Source of the DNA: JAWKWA01 sp041397765
GTDB taxonomy: Bacteria > Pseudomonadota > Alphaproteobacteria > Rhizobiales > Hyphomicrobiaceae
NCBI GenBank assembly: GCA_041397765.1
Contig: JAWKWA010000017.1
Location: 23,901 to 87,900, forward strand
Direction: 5' to 3'
Length of the DNA stretch: 64,000 nt
In this document: in pieces, positions 52,956 to 61,628 of the stretch
How positions within the stretch are numbered: position 1 is the stretch's first letter
Layout of the letters: every line of letters begins with the position of its first letter
Position numbers and translations under genes: made by a program
Notes under the pieces: generated by a model
Told to the model about the DNA's origin: nothing
Databases searched by the model: none
Seen by the model: only the letters and a program-made list of their open reading frames with translations

Positions 52956-53284
52956 TGCCGCTCGACGAAGCGCGCGCGGTAGGTGCCGTCCTTCAGCGAC
53001 TGGAAGAGCTCGGGCACACGGGGATGGCGCAAGGGCTCGCCGGAGGTGTCGGGCAGCAGGTTCTGCTCCGAGACATAGGCGATGTACTCCGTCTCCGAAT
53101 TCTCGGCGAGCAGGTGGTAGAAGGGCTGGTCCTTGGAGGGACGGAAGGCTTCGGGGATCGCCTGCCACCACTCCTCGGTATTGGCGAATTCGGGATCGAT
53201 GTCGAAAACGACGCCGCGGAAGGGATGAATGCGGTGCCGGACGACGTCGCCGATGTTGAATTTCGCCTGCCTGATCCGTCCCAT
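52952..53284 (-). CDS. hspQ: Heat shock protein HspQ
   Basis: This 110-residue HspQ (YccV-like) protein modulates Lon-dependent proteolysis in enterobacteria. Family features are AKFNIGDVVRHRIHPFRGVVFDIDPEF, the tryptophan pair EEWWQAIP, and DQPFYHLLAENSETEYIAYVSEQNLLPD. The stop codon lies within the last unit of the 70-bp repeat array, so the repeat defines its 3' end. ATG at 53284 is the family start. Confidence 0.93.
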   Translation of the reverse strand: MGRIRQAKFNIGDVVRHRIHPFRGVVFDIDPEFANTEEWWQAIPEAFRPSKDQPFYHLLAENSETEYIAYVSEQNLLPDTSGEPLRHPRVPELFQSLKDGTYRARFVERH

Positions 53285-53481
53285 CGCGGATTTGCTCCGA
53301 TGCCGCACTGCCGCTCGGTCGGCGTCCGCATACGAAGGGGGCGCCGCCGGTCCTGTCAACGAGGTGAATTTCGAGCCGTCGAGGAGCATTGCCACCTTTC
53401 GGCGTCCGGCGCAAAGCGCCGATGTCGCCGCATGCAGGCGCCGGGCGGCAGAGGGCTCGGGGGCCGACGGCGGCAAGGCGC

Positions 53482-54456
53482 TCAGTCGAGGCCGTAGACG
53501 CGGGCGAGATCGGGATCCTTCGCGGCCACCAGACGGGCGAGATCGACGATCACCTTCGCCTGCTTCCAGGTGGCGTCGTCCTGCATCTTGCCATCGATCA
53601 TCACCGCGCCGGTGCCGTCGGGCATGGCCTCGATGATGCGGGCGGCGAAGGCGACCTCGCGCGGGTCGGGCGAGAAGACGCGCTTGGCGATGTCGATCTG
53701 GCTTGGATGCAGCGACCAGGCGCCGAGGCAGCCCTGCAGGAAGGCGTTGCGGAACTGGGCCTCGCAGGCGGCGGGATCGGAGAAGTCGCCGAAGGGGCCG
53801 TAGAAGGCCTTCAGCCCATGGGTCTGGCAGGCATCGACCATGCGGGCGACGGTGTAATGCCAGAGATCCTGCTGGAAGAAGGCGCGGGGGGCGGCCGAGC
53901 CCTCGGCGGTTGCTGCGGTGTCGGCGAGGACGCCATAGCCGGGATGACCGCCGCCGACGCGGGTGGTCTTCATGCCGCGCGAGGCGGCGAGATCGGCCGG
54001 ACCGAGGCTCATCCCGTGCATGCGCGGACTTGCACCGGCGATCGCCTCGACATTGGCGACGCCCTCGGCGGTCTCCAGGATGGCGTGGATCTGGATCGGC
54101 CGGCCGATGCCGCCGCGGGCCTCGAGCTGGGCGAGGAGCTGGTCGAGATAGTGGATGTCCCAGGGGCCCTCGACCTTCGGCAGCATGACGACGTCGAGGC
54201 GGTTGCCGACGGCGGGCACGATCTCGAGCAGGTCGTCGAGCGCCCAGGGGCTGTTCAGGCAGTTGATGCGGGTCCACAGGCCGGCGCCGTCGGCCGGCAT
54301 CGCCTTCGCCATCTCGATGAAGCCGCGGCGGGCGGCGATCTTCTGGTCGGCGGGAATGGCGTCCTCGAGATTGCCGAGCAGGACGTCGACCTGGCGGGCG
54401 AGCTCGGGCACCTTGGCACGGATCTTCTCGTTCTGCGGCGGCACGAAATGGATCAT
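53482..54456 (-). CDS. HpcH/HpaI-type CoA ester lyase, malyl-CoA lyase group
   Basis: This aldolase of 324 residues from M at 54456 has KIRAKVPELARQVDVLLGNLEDAIP (aligning with the LDLEDAV motif), GLWTRINCLNSPW, VVMLPKVEGPWDIHYL, ILETAEGVANVEAIAGASPR with the metal-binding Glu, and MHGMSLGPADLAASRGMKT. It would cleave malyl-CoA or a related 3-hydroxyacyl-CoA. The 5' end is suspect: MIHFVPPQNEK is close to the truncated EamA gene on the other strand, and the family usually has more residues before this point. It may have lost its true N-terminus at the junction near 54.46 kb. Confidence 0.8.
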   Translation of the reverse strand: MIHFVPPQNEKIRAKVPELARQVDVLLGNLEDAIPADQKIAARRGFIEMAKAMPADGAGLWTRINCLNSPWALDDLLEIVPAVGNRLDVVMLPKVEGPWDIHYLDQLLAQLEARGGIGRPIQIHAILETAEGVANVEAIAGASPRMHGMSLGPADLAASRGMKTTRVGGGHPGYGVLADTAATAEGSAAPRAFFQQDLWHYTVARMVDACQTHGLKAFYGPFGDFSDPAACEAQFRNAFLQGCLGAWSLHPSQIDIAKRVFSPDPREVAFAARIIEAMPDGTGAVMIDGKMQDDATWKQAKVIVDLARLVAAKDPDLARVYGLD

Positions 54457-54461
54457 ACGCT

Positions 54462-54753
54462 CGCCGTGCTGCCGTTCCTCAGCGCCCCGCTCGTCACGAC
54501 GCCGCACGACATGGTGCTGCTGACCCTGTTCGGCGCCGGCCAGCTCGGGCTCGGCCTCGCCCTCTTTGCCTATGGCGCGCCACATCTGCCGGCCGCCCAG
54601 ACCGCGCTCCTCAACGCCCTCGAGCCGATCCTCGGCCCGCTCTGGGTCTGGATGGTGATCGGCGAGCGGCCGAGCGATGCGACGCTGATCGGCGGCGCCG
54701 TGGTGCTCGCCGCGCTGCTCGTGCACACGCTCGACGGGCTGAAGCGGCGCTGA
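54462..54753 (+). pseudogene. EamA/DMT transporter, C-terminal fragment only
   Basis: About 97 residues of the second EamA half: AVLPFLSAPLVTTPHDMVLL, LFGAGQLGLGLALFAYGAPHLPAAQTALLNALEPILGPLWVWMVIGERPSDATLIGGAVVLAALLVHT. The family normally has ten helices and about 290 residues; the first six or so are missing. The fragment begins where the lyase gene on the opposite strand begins, so a deletion or inversion joined two truncated genes. It ends at a normal stop 25 bases before the repeat at 54779. Confidence 0.75.
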
Positions 54754-54778
54754 GTGGGCACCGGGCTCGACGGGCCCT

Positions 54779-54944
54779 GGTGGAGCGAATTCGACATTTC
54801 AGTCCCGGGGACGGTCAGGCTCGTTCTCAAATGTTGAATTCCAAAGCTCCACTAAGATCATAGGCTTGCTAGTGGTCCTGCTGAATCCGACATTTGCTCG
54901 GGAGTGGGCTTAGTCGGGATGCAAATGCGGGTTGGGACCACTAG
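54779..54944 (+). repeat. Double-hairpin intergenic repeat, copy C
   Basis: Copy C has both hairpins: GGTGGAGCGAATTCGACATT pairs with AATGTTGAATTC and AAAGCTCCACT, and CTAGTGGTCC at about 54870 pairs with GGACCACTAG at 54935-54944. Between them lies ATCCGACATTTGCTCG. It is the most complete copy. Confidence 0.78.
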
Positions 54945-55046
54945 CCGAATGGCCGAGGTCTCGGCGCTCGCATCCGACCTTCCGTCGTCATAGTGTAGCC
55001 AGCCTTGGGACGTAGCGGCCGAAGCCGCGGGGGGAGCGAGGCGAAG

Positions 55047-56429
55047 ATGGGCGTGGGGACGGATCGGTCCGGTGCTTCGGAAGGGCGCCGGCAGGGGGCA
55101 GGTCGGGCGTTTCCCGGCATGGCAGCGGCGGTCCTTGCTGCGCTCCTGGCGGCGCTGCTCGTCGTGCCGCTCGGGCCGGCGCTGGCGAGCCAGGTCGCCG
55201 AAGCCGCCGTCGAGCCCGTCCTCGTCGCCGGCATTCCGCTCGATTTCATCCTGTTCGCAGCGACGCTCGCCGGTGTCGCGCTGTTCCACCACCAGACCCT
55301 GCAGGTGGCGCTCACCGGCCTTGCCGTGATCGTGCTCTACAAGGTGCTCGTCACCGGCTTTGCCCACGGTGCGGGGCTGACGGGCCTTGCCATCCATCTC
55401 GGCCACGAATGGGTGACGCTCGCCAATCTTTTCTGCCTGCTGATGGGCTTTGCGCTGCTGGCGCGTCATTTCGAGGAGAGCAAGTTTCCCGATCTGATGC
55501 CGGCGATCCTGCCCGACGACTGGACCGGCGCCTTCGCGCTCCTCGCCCTCGTCTTCGTGCTGTCGGCCTTCCTCGACAATATCGCGGCGGCGCTGATCGG
55601 GGGCACGGTGGCGCGCGAGGTGTTCCGCGGCAAGATCCATATCGGCTATCTGGCGGCGATCGTGGCGGCCTCGAATGCGGGGGGCTCGGGCAGCGTCGTC
55701 GGCGACACCACGACGACCATGATGTGGATCGACGGGGTCGATCCGCGCGACGTGCTGCACGCCTATATCGCGGCCGTGATCGCCCTCGTCGCCTTCGGCA
55801 TCCCGGCCTCGCTCCTGCAGCAGAAGGTCAGCCCGATCATGCGCAATCCGCCGTCGGGCCTCAAGATCGACTGGACGCGCTTCGGCCTCGTCGGCGTCAT
55901 CCTGGTCTCGGCGATCGGTGCCAATGTGACCGCCAATCTGTTCTTCCCGGACTGGCTCGAACGGCTGCCGATCCTCGGGCTCGCGGTCTGGACGGCGATC
56001 CTCGTCACCGGTCTCGTCAGGAGGCCCGACTTCAAGGTTCTGCCCGAGACCTTCCGCGGCACGCTGTTCTTGCTCTCACTCGTCACCGCGGCCTCGATGA
56101 TGCCGGTCGACCGGCTGCCGGAGGCAAGCTGGCATTCGGCGCTCGGGCTCGGCTTCGTGTCGGCGGTGTTCGACAATATTCCGCTGACGGCACTGGCGCT
56201 GAAACAGGGCGGCTACGATTGGGGCGTGCTCGCCTTCGCGGTCGGCTATGGCGGCTCGATGGTGTGGTTCGGCTCGTCGGCCGGGGTGGCGCTCACCAAT
56301 CTGTTTCCCGAGGCCAAATCGGTCGGCCAGTGGGTCCGTGGCGGCTGGTTCGTGGCGGTCGGCTATGTCGTCGGCTTCGCGGGGCTGATGCTGCTCTATG
56401 GCTGGTTTCCGCACGCGCCGCATCATTGA
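55047..56429 (+). CDS. NhaD/ArsB-type ion antiporter
   Basis: This 460-residue membrane protein of the IT superfamily has about 11-12 helices. The two family motifs are FVLSAFLDNIAAALIGGTVAREVF with the NIAA loop, and AASNAGGSGSVVGDTTTTMMWIDG; a second inverted half ends FDNIPLTALALKQGGYDW and GYGGSMVWFGSSAGVAL. These fit sodium/proton antiporters such as NhaD or a citrate/arsenite-type relative. The N-terminal 30 residues before the first helix are Gly/Arg rich, so a start at the MAAAVLAALLAALL methionine is possible. Confidence 0.8.
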   Translation: MGVGTDRSGASEGRRQGAGRAFPGMAAAVLAALLAALLVVPLGPALASQVAEAAVEPVLVAGIPLDFILFAATLAGVALFHHQTLQVALTGLAVIVLYKVLVTGFAHGAGLTGLAIHLGHEWVTLANLFCLLMGFALLARHFEESKFPDLMPAILPDDWTGAFALLALVFVLSAFLDNIAAALIGGTVAREVFRGKIHIGYLAAIVAASNAGGSGSVVGDTTTTMMWIDGVDPRDVLHAYIAAVIALVAFGIPASLLQQKVSPIMRNPPSGLKIDWTRFGLVGVILVSAIGANVTANLFFPDWLERLPILGLAVWTAILVTGLVRRPDFKVLPETFRGTLFLLSLVTAASMMPVDRLPEASWHSALGLGFVSAVFDNIPLTALALKQGGYDWGVLAFAVGYGGSMVWFGSSAGVALTNLFPEAKSVGQWVRGGWFVAVGYVVGFAGLMLLYGWFPHAPHH

Positions 56430-56453
56430 AGCGGGGCGGGGGGACCTGCCCCG

Positions 56454-57356
56454 TCAGCTCCATTTGCGGTTCGACCACATCCACTGCTCGGGGCATTCGC
56501 GGATCCAGGCCTCGAACTGGGCCTGGATGGCCGCGGTGATGGTGCGGATGTCCTCGGCCATGTTGCTCGTGCGGGGCACCTTCAGCTCCTTGACCTCGAG
56601 GACGAAGCGGGAGGAGCGGCCCTCGCGCAGGCAGCGGGCGATCCAGATGCGCGAGCCGGCGCGCCGCGCGATCATGGCCGGCACGGGTGTCGATTTGGCG
56701 AGCTTGCCGAAGAAGGGGACCGGCAGGCCGTTCTTGTCGTAGAGGTCGGAGACGATGCCGAGGCGACCGCCCTTCCTCACATAGTCGATGATCAGGCGGG
56801 CGGTGCGCTGGCCTTCGGTGTTGTCGCCATAGGCCTTGCCCTTGGCGAGCAGGCCGCCGGGAAAGAGGTCGCGGCGCTGGGCGCGCAGATAGGCGTCGAC
56901 ATAGGGGTTCTTGACCAGCCGGTAGATGGCGGCCGGATTGCCGCCCCAGCGGGCCATCGGCCAGCTCGACAGCTCCCAGTTGCCCATGTGCAGGGTGACG
57001 CCTACGGCCGAGCCCATCTTGCCGGTGTAGCGCTCGAAGATGCGCGGATCGCGGACGCGGAGGCGGTCGGCCTCCTTGAGGACGCGGTCGATCTGCATGG
57101 TCTCGACCATGACGCGGCCGAGATTCTCCCACATGGCGAGGGAGATGCGGCGGCGCTCGGCCTCGGGCATGTCGGGGAAGGCGACGGCGAGATTGGCCAT
57201 GGTGCGGCGCTGGCGTCGGCCGTGCGGGGCGAGGAGCCGCCAGGCCCGCGCCGAGAGGCCGCTCGCGAGGTCGAGCGGAAAGAGCCGGACGAGGCCGACG
57301 ATCGCCCTCAGGAGCAGATATTCGAGCCGGTGGCGGAGGTCGAGAAGGGACGGCAT
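56454..57356 (-). CDS. LpxL/HtrB-type lipid A acyltransferase
   Basis: This 300-residue inner-membrane acyltransferase has an N-terminal helix (LEYLLLRAIVGLVRLFPLDLA), then the RRTMANLAVAFPDMPEAER segment. The catalytic motif HMGNWE at residues 123-128 supplies the His and Glu of the HX4(D/E) active site. RLVKNPYVDAYLRAQR and SDLYDKNGLPVPFFGKLAKS with the closing region follow. It transfers a secondary acyl chain to lipid A; which acyl chain cannot be told. It is convergent with the NhaD-like gene. Confidence 0.9.
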   Translation of the reverse strand: MPSLLDLRHRLEYLLLRAIVGLVRLFPLDLASGLSARAWRLLAPHGRRQRRTMANLAVAFPDMPEAERRRISLAMWENLGRVMVETMQIDRVLKEADRLRVRDPRIFERYTGKMGSAVGVTLHMGNWELSSWPMARWGGNPAAIYRLVKNPYVDAYLRAQRRDLFPGGLLAKGKAYGDNTEGQRTARLIIDYVRKGGRLGIVSDLYDKNGLPVPFFGKLAKSTPVPAMIARRAGSRIWIARCLREGRSSRFVLEVKELKVPRTSNMAEDIRTITAAIQAQFEAWIRECPEQWMWSNRKWS

Positions 57357-57432
57357 GAGGGGCTCGTCGGCGATCGGTTGCTTCTGGCGGGTCGGCGATC
57401 AATGAGTGCGGGTGCGACCGGTTCCCGGCCGA

Positions 57433-57822
57433 TCTAGAGCATGTCCGACCGGGATGGGATCGGTTTGACGGTGTCGAGCAGGCTCCAACCCCTTCTCCAG
57501 AGTTTTGTTCACGCTTTCGATGCTTGCGCGGGCGCTGGCATCTCGACCGAGGTCGTTCACGCTCGCTTGTTCGCTCGCATCTCGACCGATCAGGCCTTTG
57601 CCTCAGAGTCTGATTCACGCTCTCGACGCTCGCTGTCGCTCGCATCTCGACCGATCAGGCTCTCTTTGCTGGAGAGTCTGATTCACGCTCTCGACGCTCG
57701 CTGTCGCTCGCATCTCGACCGATCAGGCTCTCTTTGCTGGAGAGTCTGACTCACGCTCTCGACGCTCGCTCGTTCGCTCGCATCTCGACCGATCAGGCTC
57801 TCTTTGCCGGAAGGTCTGATTG
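57433..57822 (+). repeat. Array of about five 68-bp tandem units with CTAGAGC edge
   Basis: The left edge is CTAGAGCATGTCCGACCGGG, common between genes in this order. Units begin at about 57508, 57556 (shortened), 57614, 57682 and 57750, the last three spaced 68 bases. They carry CGCATCTCGACCGATCAGGC and TCTCTTTGCTGGAGAGTCTG, the same core as the 52.7 kb array. The array fills the 469-base spacer between the acyltransferase and the monooxygenase and ends four bases before the latter's stop. Confidence 0.85.
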
Positions 57823-57825
57823 AGG

Positions 57826-59102
57826 TCAGATCCGGGCGCTGCCGGAGGCCGGCAGGTCGCCGTGCTCCGGACGACGGCGCATCAGGGTCGGCAGCGGGCC
57901 GACGGGGGCTAGTCCGCGGCGCATGAGCGCCCGTTTGAGGGCCGGAACGGCCGCCATGACGTGCAGCCCGGCGCCGCGGGCGAGCTGAAGCGGCAGAAGC
58001 CCCGAGACGAGCGAGCGATTGAGCATATCGACAGCGAGAAGCCGCGCCTCGACATCGGCCCGGCGGGCACGCTCATAGGGTCTCAGCGCCGCCATGCTGC
58101 CGGGATCGCGTCCATCATCGAGGGCCGCCGCGACGGCGTCGGCGAGCATCGCCACGTCGCGGAGCCCGAGATTGAGCCCCTGGGCGCCGATCGGGGGCAT
58201 GGCATGGGCGGCCTCGCCGACGAGCACGGCGCGCGGCGCGGTGAAGGCGCGGGCGGAGAGGCTGGACAGCGGATAGGAGGCGCGCCGGCCGATGTCGCCG
58301 ACGGCGCCGAGCAGGCCTTTCAGGCGGGTCTCGATGGCGTCGCGGATCTCGGCCTCGGTCATCGCCATGATCTCGGCCGCACGCTCGGGCCGCTCGACCC
58401 AGACGAGGCTGGAGGCATTGCCTGGCATCGGCACGGTGGTGAAGGGGCCGGGATCGCGGTGGAACTCGGTCGAGACGCCGCCATGGGGCGGGAATGGCGG
58501 AAGCTGGTGACGACGGCGACCTGATCGTGATGCCAGGCGCGGCAGGTGATGCCGGCCGCCTCGCGAACCGGCGAACGGCGGCCGTCGGCGCCGACGACGA
58601 GGCGGGCGGCTATGGTGCGGCCATCAAGGAGCGTGAGCTCGGCCGGCTCGGGCTCGCGCGCGGCCGGCAGGGCGATGCTCGCGACCGTCGCCCCGGCATA
58701 GAGGGTGATCCGCGGATGGCCCTTCACGGCCTCGTAGAGTCGGCGCGCGAGGAAGGGCGTCGAGATATTGGTGGCGAGCGCGCTCTCGCCGAGCTCGGCA
58801 GCGGAAAAGAGCGTTTCCGGGGCGCGCAGGAGCCAGCCGGTGTCGTCGAGCAGGCGGATCGCGGCAAGCGGGGCGATCGCGGCCGCGCAGTCGCGCCAGA
58901 GGCCGAGATTGTCGAGGAATGCGACCGAGGTCGGGAACAGTGCGGCCGTCCGCGTGTCGAGCGCATCGCCGGGGGCCTCGGGCTCGGGCCCGATGACTGC
59001 CACGGAGAGGCCTTGCGTCTTCACCAGAGCAAGCGCTGCGGCAAGGCCGGTCGGCCCGGTCCCGACGACGACGATCTCATGTCGGTCATGGATGAGTGTC
59101 AC
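57826..59102 (-). CDS. UbiH/UbiF-type FAD monooxygenase (single-base frameshift)
   Basis: A flavin hydroxylase of about 425 residues of the ubiquinone-biosynthesis group. The FAD-binding GTGPTGLAAA is near residues 14-23 from GTG at 59102 (GGGAG upstream). Then come TRTAALFPTSVAFLDNLGLW, ARLVVGADGRRSPVREAAGI and, in another frame, PMPGNASSLVWVERPERAAEI and VLVGEAAHAMPPIGAQGLNLGL. The two frames are joined by adding one C to the CCCC run (plus-strand GGGG at 58485-58488), giving SRPHGGVSTEFHRDPGPFTT. I read the gene as intact with a homopolymer deletion. It probably hydroxylates the ubiquinone ring; the position is not decidable. Confidence 0.82.
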
Positions 59103-59848
59103 GGCAGGCTCCCGGCAACGGCAAGTGATCGCGAGATCGGTGCCACGGGCCGGCGGCGCCGCCACGGCGGAGGCCAAGAAGCCGGTGCCGTGCGAATGGC
59201 CCCTCATGATGGCGCCCCGCTCTCCGGGATCATGGATAGCACGCCCGCGCCGCAAGCTTGCAGCGGACAAAGTGCCTCTCGCACCACGACGGGGCGGAAG
59301 ACGCGGAAGGCGCGGTGGCGCTTCGGTTGCGAATCCGGACAGCACCGAGGACTCGATTCCCGGTGGATCAGGCGCCTCAGACACCGATCCCAGTGGGAAT
59401 CGCGACCACGGAAATGGCACTCTCCAGGCGCCCGGAGGGGAGATCAAAGCTGCTTCCGACAGGGCCAGGGGACGGAAAAAGCCTGAAATTTCCGTTAACT
59501 GGAGGGGGTGAGTGACAGATCGGCCACAACGTGGCCCGTTTTCCCCGCTGCCCGAGTTGCACTGCTTTACTCTCCCACCGGGCATCGCCTATGACTCGTT
59601 CATCAAGTCGAGTCGTGTGACGCGCTAGTAGGGGTTCGGTGCCGCCCAACGGGACGGCGAACCCGCCGAAGTGAAGCGCCTCCACGGACTAACCCGTCAT
59701 CCAGTCACGGTTGCGTTGTTTGCGTGGCGTCCGGCCAAGGATATCGCGCGCCCCGAAGCGGCGTCGGTCTCCAAGGTTCCCGGCGGGTCATGCGCGTATG
59801 CGCTGCCGCCACCGAAGATCTTCGAAACGAACTGAAGTGGAGATGGAA
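59103..59848. other. Long spacer upstream of the first porin
   Basis: 746 bases between divergent genes. GGCCAC-AAC-GTGGCC at 59522-59536 followed by CGTTTTCC is a possible weak terminator or protein-binding palindrome. I see no gene I can support; the last part should hold the porin promoter. Confidence 0.4.
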
Positions 59849-61063
59849 ATGATTGGGGGACTGATGAAGACGACCAGTCGCTTTGCCATCGCCGCGGCGG
59901 CCAGCGTTCTGATGGGTGGGTTCGCAGTGACCCCCACGAAGGCGGCTGACCTCGGCGGCGATTGCTGCGCCGACCTCGAGGAGCGCGTTGCCGAGCTCGA
60001 GGCGACCACGGTCCGCAAGGGCAACCGCAAGGTGTCGGTCACGCTCTACGGCTGGGTCAACCAGGCGGTCCTGTGGTGGGACAACGGCGAGGAGTCGGAC
60101 ATCTACGTCACCGACGTCAGCTACGGCGAGTCGCGCTTCGGCGTGAAGGGCTCGGGCACGCTGCGTCAGGGCACCGAGATCGGCTATCGCCTCGAGCTCG
60201 GCACCTCGAAGGATGGCACGATCGGCCTCGATGCCAACGACCAGGACGACTTCGAGCGGATCCGCATCCGTCAGGCCTACTGGTACTGGAAGGACGACCG
60301 CATGGGCACGCTGACCGTCGGTCAGCAGTACCCGGCTTCGTCTGGCACGGGTGCTGTCGAGGTCGGTGGCGCCGGTGGCTGGGTGTCCTACAACCAGGGC
60401 GCTTCGGATGCCTACGGCGGCTTCACGATCTATGACGCGACGGCGGGTGCCTACACGTCGCTGTCGTGGTTCGCGGCCATCCCGAACTTCGACCCCGGCC
60501 GTCTCAACCTCGTCAAGTACACCTCGCCCGAGTTCGCCGGCTTCACGGCCTCGGCCTCGTGGGGTGAGGACGACCGTTGGGATGTCGGCCTGACCTACTC
60601 GAAGGACTGGAACGGCGTCTACGTCGCAGCCGGCGTCGGCTACTTCGTCGATGACGACAATGGCGACGGCAACGTCTATTCGGGTGGCAAGGAAGAGGTC
60701 TTCTCGGCCTCTGCCGGTGTCTACCACGCCGCTTCGGGCGTCTACGGCGAACTGGGCTACATGAAGCGTAACCCGGAGCTGGTGGATCTCGACACGACGT
60801 CGATCTACGCCAAGGTCGGCCTTCGCAAGAACTGGCATGGTCTGGGCGAGACGGACATCTACGTCGAGTACCAGAAGGTCACCGATGCGATTGCGGATGA
60901 CACGAGCGGCACGATGTGGGGTGTCGGCATCGGTCAGGATCTCGATGCGGTCGGCGCGACGGCTTACCTGAGCTACCGCCACAACGAGGCTGATCTCGAC
61001 GCCATCGGCATCGACGCTGCCGACTTCGACACGGTCATCGCCGGCATGGTCGTGCCCTTCTAA
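59849..61063 (+). CDS. Alphaproteobacterial porin, copy 1
   Basis: This 404-residue outer-membrane porin starts at 59849, where GGAG is six bases upstream (the ATG at 59843 has none at proper distance). A signal peptide (MIGGLMKTTSRFAIAAAASV...) precedes ADLGGDCCADLEERVAELEATT, the coiled-coil and Cys-Cys segment typical of Hyphomicrobiales porins, then a 16-strand-type beta barrel with many aromatic belt residues. It ends VIAGMVVPF with the C-terminal Phe needed for barrel assembly. A paralogue lies 565 bases downstream. Its terminator is separate, so the two are transcribed apart. Confidence 0.92.
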   Translation: MIGGLMKTTSRFAIAAAASVLMGGFAVTPTKAADLGGDCCADLEERVAELEATTVRKGNRKVSVTLYGWVNQAVLWWDNGEESDIYVTDVSYGESRFGVKGSGTLRQGTEIGYRLELGTSKDGTIGLDANDQDDFERIRIRQAYWYWKDDRMGTLTVGQQYPASSGTGAVEVGGAGGWVSYNQGASDAYGGFTIYDATAGAYTSLSWFAAIPNFDPGRLNLVKYTSPEFAGFTASASWGEDDRWDVGLTYSKDWNGVYVAAGVGYFVDDDNGDGNVYSGGKEEVFSASAGVYHAASGVYGELGYMKRNPELVDLDTTSIYAKVGLRKNWHGLGETDIYVEYQKVTDAIADDTSGTMWGVGIGQDLDAVGATAYLSYRHNEADLDAIGIDAADFDTVIAGMVVPF

Positions 61064-61094
61064 GGCACGTCTCATCCGACAGATGGATTGGAAA

Positions 61095-61117
61095 GGGGCG
61101 CCTTGGCGCCCCTTTTC
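61095..61117 (+). terminator. Rho-independent terminator of porin 1
   Basis: Arms GGGGCGCC and GGCGCCCC pair perfectly around TT and are followed by TTTTCT, 31 bases after the stop. Confidence 0.92.
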
Positions 61118-61628
61118 TGCTTTTCGTGGCAGGAGCTTGGCCTCGCCTGCCCACCCTCTCGTTCGCTTCGAGGGCCACCTCCTTCGATGCGGGCGGACGG
61201 GCTGCCGATAGGATATGATGTCGATGGCCGGGGGGTGAATGGCTGCGCGACGTTTACCGGTCGCCATCCCGCAAGTCCTTCAACTGTCTGATTTTGCCGG
61301 CGAATTTCTCTCGTTCCTGGCGGATTGTCGGGCTGGATCCGGGCGAAGGTTTCCGGATTGGCCGGATCGAGCATAACCCTGTGGATTGTGCTGTGGCTGC
61401 TCTGACACAGGGGGGTGTGATTCGAGTTGCGGTGGCACCAAAGCCGTTGTGGGGAGGCGGGGGGCTCGGTTAAGTGATGCTCGTAGGTTCGGACTGAAAA
61501 GTCGCATAACGGTCCGTTCCGGATGCCGCCTCGATCGGTGAGCCGGTTGGGCAGTCGGGTGGACCGAAGCGGGTCGCTTGAAACGCAAGGTCGGAACAAG
61601 CTTAGGTAACGGTGGAGTGGAGATGACT
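61118..61628. other. Spacer between the porins
   Basis: 511 bases without a gene I can support. GC falls near 61280-61400 and 61490-61600, likely the promoter region of porin 2. No repeat of the families seen elsewhere occurs here. Confidence 0.45.

Noticed and set aside
52690..57822. Tandem 68-70 bp arrays considered as CRISPR
   Set aside because: Units are contiguous and nearly identical along their length, with no unique spacers and no cas genes nearby.
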